The position numbers were made by a program, and so were the translations under genes. From Janthinobacterium lividum PAMC 25724 (lineage in GTDB: Bacteria; Pseudomonadota; Gammaproteobacteria; Burkholderiales; Burkholderiaceae_D), in contig AHHB01000021.1 in NCBI GenBank assembly GCA_000242815.2, positions 124,001 through 188,000 on the forward strand: a stretch of 64,000 bases of DNA, in the 5' to 3' direction. Positions 60,415 through 64,000 of the stretch are shown here, piece by piece. Under the pieces are notes generated by a model. That model did no database searches. It was given only the letters and a program-made list of their open reading frames with translations, and was not told where the DNA came from. Position 1 is the first letter of the stretch. The number at the start of each line of letters is the position of its first letter.

Positions 60415-63400
60415 ATGAAAATTTCCCGCACTCTCGCCACCCTCCTGTTTTCCGCTGGTCTGCTCGGCAACGCTGCCGCCGCTCCTGCCAGCAGCTATTT
60501 CCGCTTTCCCGCCGTGCGCGGCGACAGCGTCGTCTTCACGGCCGAAGGCGATTTGTGGAAAAGCAGCGTGCATGGCGGCGCGGCGCAGCGCTTGACCACG
60601 CATCCCGGCTATGAAACGAATGCGGCAATGTCGCGCGACGGCCTGTGGCTGGCGTTTTCCGCTGCCTACGAAGGGGCGCAGGAAGCCTATGTGATGCCGC
60701 TGGCCGGCGGCTTGCCGCGACGTATTTCGTATGACAATGGCGCTGTGCTGGTGCTGGGCTGGACGGCGCAGGGTGAAGTGCTGGTCAGCACGCAAGGCAC
60801 GGACGGTCCCGCCTCGCGCCGCATCGTCGCCGCCATCGACCCCGTGCAGCAGACGCGACGCGTGTTTCCCGTCGCTGATGCCAACGATGCCGTGCTCGAC
60901 GACGCGGGCAAGACGCTGTTCTTCACGCGTTTCGGCCTGGCCATGACGAATGACAATGTGCGTAACTACCGGGGCGGCGCGCATGCCACCCTGTGGCGCT
61001 ATGCGCTCGATGGCAAGGGCGAGGCCGTGCGCATGCATACCGAGCCTGCAGTGTTGGCAGGCAACAACAAACGCCCCATGTGGTGGCAGGGTCGTGTGGT
61101 CTATATCAGCGACGAGGGCGGCAGCGATAACCTGTGGAGCATGCTGCCCGACGGCTCCGATCGCCGCGCATTGACCAGCCACACGCAGTGGGACGTGCGC
61201 AACGCCGCGCTCGGTGATGGCAAGGTCGTCTACCAACTGGGCGCTGATCTGCATGTGCTGGACCTGGCCGCCCCTGCAACAGGCGCCTCGCAGCCGCTGG
61301 CCATCAGCCTGCTGTCCGATTTCGACCAGCAACGCGCGCGCCAGATCCGCTCGCCACTCGATACCTTGAGCAATGTCCAGCTATCGGCCAAGGATGAGCG
61401 CGTCATCCTCACGGCAAGGGGCCGTGTCAGTATCGCTGGCACGGGCAGCTTGCGCCGCGTCGATATCGCCATTCCCGAAGGAGCGCGGGCGCGCGATGCG
61501 GTCTTTTCCAGCGACGAAAAATCCGTCTTCGCCATCGTTGACACGAGCGGGGAAAACGAAATCTGGAAGTACGCCGCCGATGGTACGGGCAAGGGCGAGC
61601 AGCTGACGACGCACGGCGACAAGCACCGCTGGAAACTGTATCCGTCGCCGGACGGACGCTGGCTGGCGCACACAGATAAAAAAGGCCGCTTCTGGCTGCT
61701 GGACCTGACAAGCAAAGCGAATCAGCTGATCGATGATGCGGGCAAGGCGGGCGTGGACAAGCACGACGCAGTGCAATGGTCATCCGACAGCCGCAACCTG
61801 GCCATCGTGCGCGTGGCCAGCAACGAGCAGCGCGAGCAGATCGGCCTGTATAACATTGCGTCGAAGCAGTTGCAGTTCGTCACCAGCGACCGTTATACAT
61901 CCGGCTCGCCCGTGTTTTCGCCCGACGGGCGCTGGCTGTATTTCATGTCGGCGCGCAATTTCCAGCTGGCCAACGGGTCGCCGTGGGGTGACCGTAATAT
62001 GGGCCCCGTGTTCGACAAGCGCATCGGCGTGTATGTGCTGGCGCTGCAGCCGGGCAACCGGTTTCCCTTCCAGCCCGACGATGAGCTGAGCCGCCCCGGC
62101 ATCAAGCCGGCCGAGACGGATGACGAAAAGGCAGCCGAACTGGCGGCGGAAAAGGCGCTGGAAAAGGTCGCTGGCAAGACGGCCTCGAAGAAAGCGGCGG
62201 CCGTGCTTCCGGACGTCGTCTTCAAGGGCCTGGCCGAGCGCCTGTATGAGGTGCCGCTGGCGGCCGGTAATTACAGCGCGCTCGCTGCCGACGACAAGCG
62301 CCTGTATTTCCTCGAGCGCGACAGCGGCGAGCACAAGTTCAGTCTGAAGACACTCGCCATCGGCAATACCGGCTCCAAGCCGGAACTGCTGGTGGCCGAT
62401 GTGCGTGAATTCGACCTGGCCCAGGATAAAAAACATCTGTACTACAGGACAGCAAGCAGCGCGACCGCCACCGGGCCGGGCGAGATGCTGGTAATCGAGG
62501 CGGGGGCCAAGCTGCCGGCCGACCTGTCGAAGGCAAAAGTCAAAGTCGACGACTGGACATTTGTCTCGAATCCGCGCCTGGAATGGAAGCAGATGTTCAA
62601 CGACGCCTGGCGCTTGCATCGCGACTTCCTGTACGACGCGAAGATGCGCGGCGTCAACTGGACGGCGGCGCGCGACAAATATGCGCCGCTGGTCGAGCGG
62701 GTGACGGATCGGGCCGAGCTCAATGACGTGCTGGGCATGATGGTGGCCGAAGTGGGTGCCCTGCATTCGCAGATCCGTCCCGGCGAATTGCGCCGCACGG
62801 AACAAGAAGGCACGCCGGCTGGCCTGGGGGCTGTGCTGGTGCGTACCGGCGATGGCTATCAGGTCGAGCATGTCTATCGCAGCGAAGTAGAATTGCCTTC
62901 GGCGCGCTCACCCCTGTCGCGCCCCGAGGTAGACGTGAAGGCGGGCGACGTGATCACGGCCGTCAATGGCAAGGACGTGCTGGCCGCGCGCGATATCAGC
63001 GACCTGCTGCTGAACCAGGCCGACAAGCAGGTGTTGTTGCAGGTTAAACGTGGCAAGGGCTTGCCGCGCGCCGTCATCGTCACGCCCGTCAACATGGCAA
63101 AGCAGACAGCGCTGCGCTATGGCGACTGGGAATTGAGCCGCGCCGAGCAGGTGGCAGCCGCTTCGCAAGGGCGCATCGGCTACCTGCATTTGCGCGCCAT
63201 GGGCGCCAACGACATCGCCTCGTTCGCGCGCGACTTTTACGCCAACATCAACCGCGAAGGCTTGATCATCGACGTGCGGCGCAATAACGGCGGCAATATC
63301 GATAGCTGGATCATCGAAAAACTGCTGCGCAAGGCCTGGGCCTACTGGGCGCCGCCGGGCGTGCAGCCGTCATCGAACATGCAGAACACGTTCCGTGGCC

Positions 63401-63771
63401 ACCTGGTGGTGCTGGTCGATGAACTCACGTATTCGGATGGCGAGACTTTCGCCGCCGCCATCAAGGCATTGAAACTGGCACCGCTGGTGGGTAAGCGCAC
63501 CGCTGGCGCTGGCGTCTGGCTCAGCGACAATACGCGCCTGCTCGATAACGGCATGGCGCGTGTGGCTGAAAACGGCCAGTTCGGCATCGACGGACAGTGG
63601 CTGATTGAAGGCGTGGGTGTGGTGCCGGACGTGGAGGTGGAGAACCCGCCGCATGCCACCTTCCTGGGCGCCGACCGCCAGTTGGAAGTAGCGCTCGACA
63701 TGCTGGCGAAAAAACTCAGGGAGCAGCCGCATCCCGCCTTCCAGGCGCAGCCTATTCCGGCCCTGAAGTAA
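60415..63771 (+). CDS. Tricorn-like S41 family peptidase, exported
   Basis: 1118 residues from ATG 60415, which starts a signal peptide (TLLFSAGLLGNAAAA-PAS). N-terminal beta-propeller repeats (WKSSVHGGAAQRLTTHPGYE, YISDEGGSDNLWSMLPDGSD, PSPDGRWLAHTDKKGRFWLL) are followed by a PDZ domain (about 820-905, with VKAGDVITAVNGKDVLAARD). The S41/tail-specific protease core has IIDVRRNNGGNIDSWIIEKL and VDELTYSDGETFAAAI with the nucleophile Ser1007, then GKRTAGAGVW. This is the order of tricorn core proteases, which degrade oligopeptides. It is probably periplasmic. An upstream in-frame start at 60334 would displace the signal peptide. Confidence 0.92.
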   Translation: MKISRTLATLLFSAGLLGNAAAAPASSYFRFPAVRGDSVVFTAEGDLWKSSVHGGAAQRLTTHPGYETNAAMSRDGLWLAFSAAYEGAQEAYVMPLAGGLPRRISYDNGAVLVLGWTAQGEVLVSTQGTDGPASRRIVAAIDPVQQTRRVFPVADANDAVLDDAGKTLFFTRFGLAMTNDNVRNYRGGAHATLWRYALDGKGEAVRMHTEPAVLAGNNKRPMWWQGRVVYISDEGGSDNLWSMLPDGSDRRALTSHTQWDVRNAALGDGKVVYQLGADLHVLDLAAPATGASQPLAISLLSDFDQQRARQIRSPLDTLSNVQLSAKDERVILTARGRVSIAGTGSLRRVDIAIPEGARARDAVFSSDEKSVFAIVDTSGENEIWKYAADGTGKGEQLTTHGDKHRWKLYPSPDGRWLAHTDKKGRFWLLDLTSKANQLIDDAGKAGVDKHDAVQWSSDSRNLAIVRVASNEQREQIGLYNIASKQLQFVTSDRYTSGSPVFSPDGRWLYFMSARNFQLANGSPWGDRNMGPVFDKRIGVYVLALQPGNRFPFQPDDELSRPGIKPAETDDEKAAELAAEKALEKVAGKTASKKAAAVLPDVVFKGLAERLYEVPLAAGNYSALAADDKRLYFLERDSGEHKFSLKTLAIGNTGSKPELLVADVREFDLAQDKKHLYYRTASSATATGPGEMLVIEAGAKLPADLSKAKVKVDDWTFVSNPRLEWKQMFNDAWRLHRDFLYDAKMRGVNWTAARDKYAPLVERVTDRAELNDVLGMMVAEVGALHSQIRPGELRRTEQEGTPAGLGAVLVRTGDGYQVEHVYRSEVELPSARSPLSRPEVDVKAGDVITAVNGKDVLAARDISDLLLNQADKQVLLQVKRGKGLPRAVIVTPVNMAKQTALRYGDWELSRAEQVAAASQGRIGYLHLRAMGANDIASFARDFYANINREGLIIDVRRNNGGNIDSWIIEKLLRKAWAYWAPPGVQPSSNMQNTFRGHLVVLVDELTYSDGETFAAAIKALKLAPLVGKRTAGAGVWLSDNTRLLDNGMARVAENGQFGIDGQWLIEGVGVVPDVEVENPPHATFLGADRQLEVALDMLAKKLREQPHPAFQAQPIPALK

Positions 63772-63776
63772 GGTCG

Positions 63777-64000
63777 CTACAGGCCGGTGACGGCCTTGAA
63801 CTGTTGCGCGCGGCGGCGCGACACCTCGACCACGCTGCCATCGAGCAGGTGCAGGTCGAGGCCATCGGCCGCATTCGGCGCCACTTGCGCCACCTGTGCC
63901 AGGTTGACGATCTGGCGCCGGTTAGCGCGCAAGAATAGCGCAGGGTCGAGTTTTTCTTCCAGCTGGTTCAGGCTGCGCAGCATGAGCGGATGCTGGGCGC
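63777..64000 (-). CDS. LytTR-domain response regulator, C-terminal part (5' end outside window)
   Basis: Only the last 74 residues are visible and the frame remains open to the window edge. They match a LytTR DNA-binding domain: LRSLNQLEEKLDPALFLRAN, RRQIVNLAQVAQVAP and the ending VEVSRRRAQQFKAV. Upstream residues (AQHPLM) continue in frame. In related genomes LytTR regulators pair with membrane sensor kinases; none is visible here. It ends 5 bases from the tricorn-like gene's stop, in convergent orientation. Confidence 0.87.
   Translation of the reverse strand, partial: AQHPLMLRSLNQLEEKLDPALFLRANRRQIVNLAQVAQVAPNAADGLDLHLLDGSVVEVSRRRAQQFKAVTGL

Overview
The window is chromosomal DNA from a Gram-negative betaproteobacterium, most like Oxalobacteraceae (Janthinobacterium / Duganella / Massilia type). 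This is inferred from gene content: an exosortase B (XrtB) exopolysaccharide cluster of the methanolan eps type, six PEP-CTERM proteins, a secretin/pseudopilin secretion locus, and ordinary housekeeping genes (uup, murJ, rpsT, rluE, icd, csp, clpS-clpA). Coding density is high and third positions are mostly G/C. No tRNA, rRNA or CRISPR array was seen.

Layout. 1-1508: the end of uup and a CPBP membrane protease of the type that accompanies exosortases. 1550-10430: the eps core, epsL, a priming glycosyl-1-phosphate transferase, epsD, epsE, epsF, epsG, xrtB and epsI. 10548-14437: flippase, O-antigen ligase/polymerase-like protein and a frameshifted family 2 glycosyltransferase. 14585-19942: a heparinase II/III-like protein, a decayed IS66 scar and two convergent family 4 glycosyltransferases, a block that looks inserted. 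20281-28625: a nucleotide-sugar and polymer-building operon (UDP-sugar dehydrogenase, DUF354 protein, Gfo/Idh/MocA oxidoreductase, unrecognised TIM-barrel-like protein, WecB, two sugar-1-phosphate nucleotidylyltransferases). 28806-36077: PEP-CTERM proteins, a TIGR03790-type protein and a large ExeM/NucH-type extracellular nuclease. 36091-36420: a nested repeat cluster. 36420-41049 (minus strand): a stand-alone inhibitor I9 protein, a 1050-residue subtilase and another PEP-CTERM protein. 41515-50980: a compact secretion locus mixing type II genes (G, F, E, D) with PilN/PilO/PilP-like genes and three more pseudopilins; its gspE is frameshifted as given. 51207: a PEP-CTERM gene with a well-formed sigma-54 promoter. 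51794-64000: housekeeping genes, a tricorn-like protease and the edge of a LytTR regulator.

How it fits together. The eps genes start, polymerise, flip and export a surface polysaccharide. XrtB would cleave and anchor the PEP-CTERM proteins at the cell surface. The secretion locus could export the extracellular nuclease and subtilase. Two single-base deletions (glycosyltransferase near 13906, gspE near 44460) would inactivate important steps if real; both restore perfectly when one base is added, so read errors must be excluded first.
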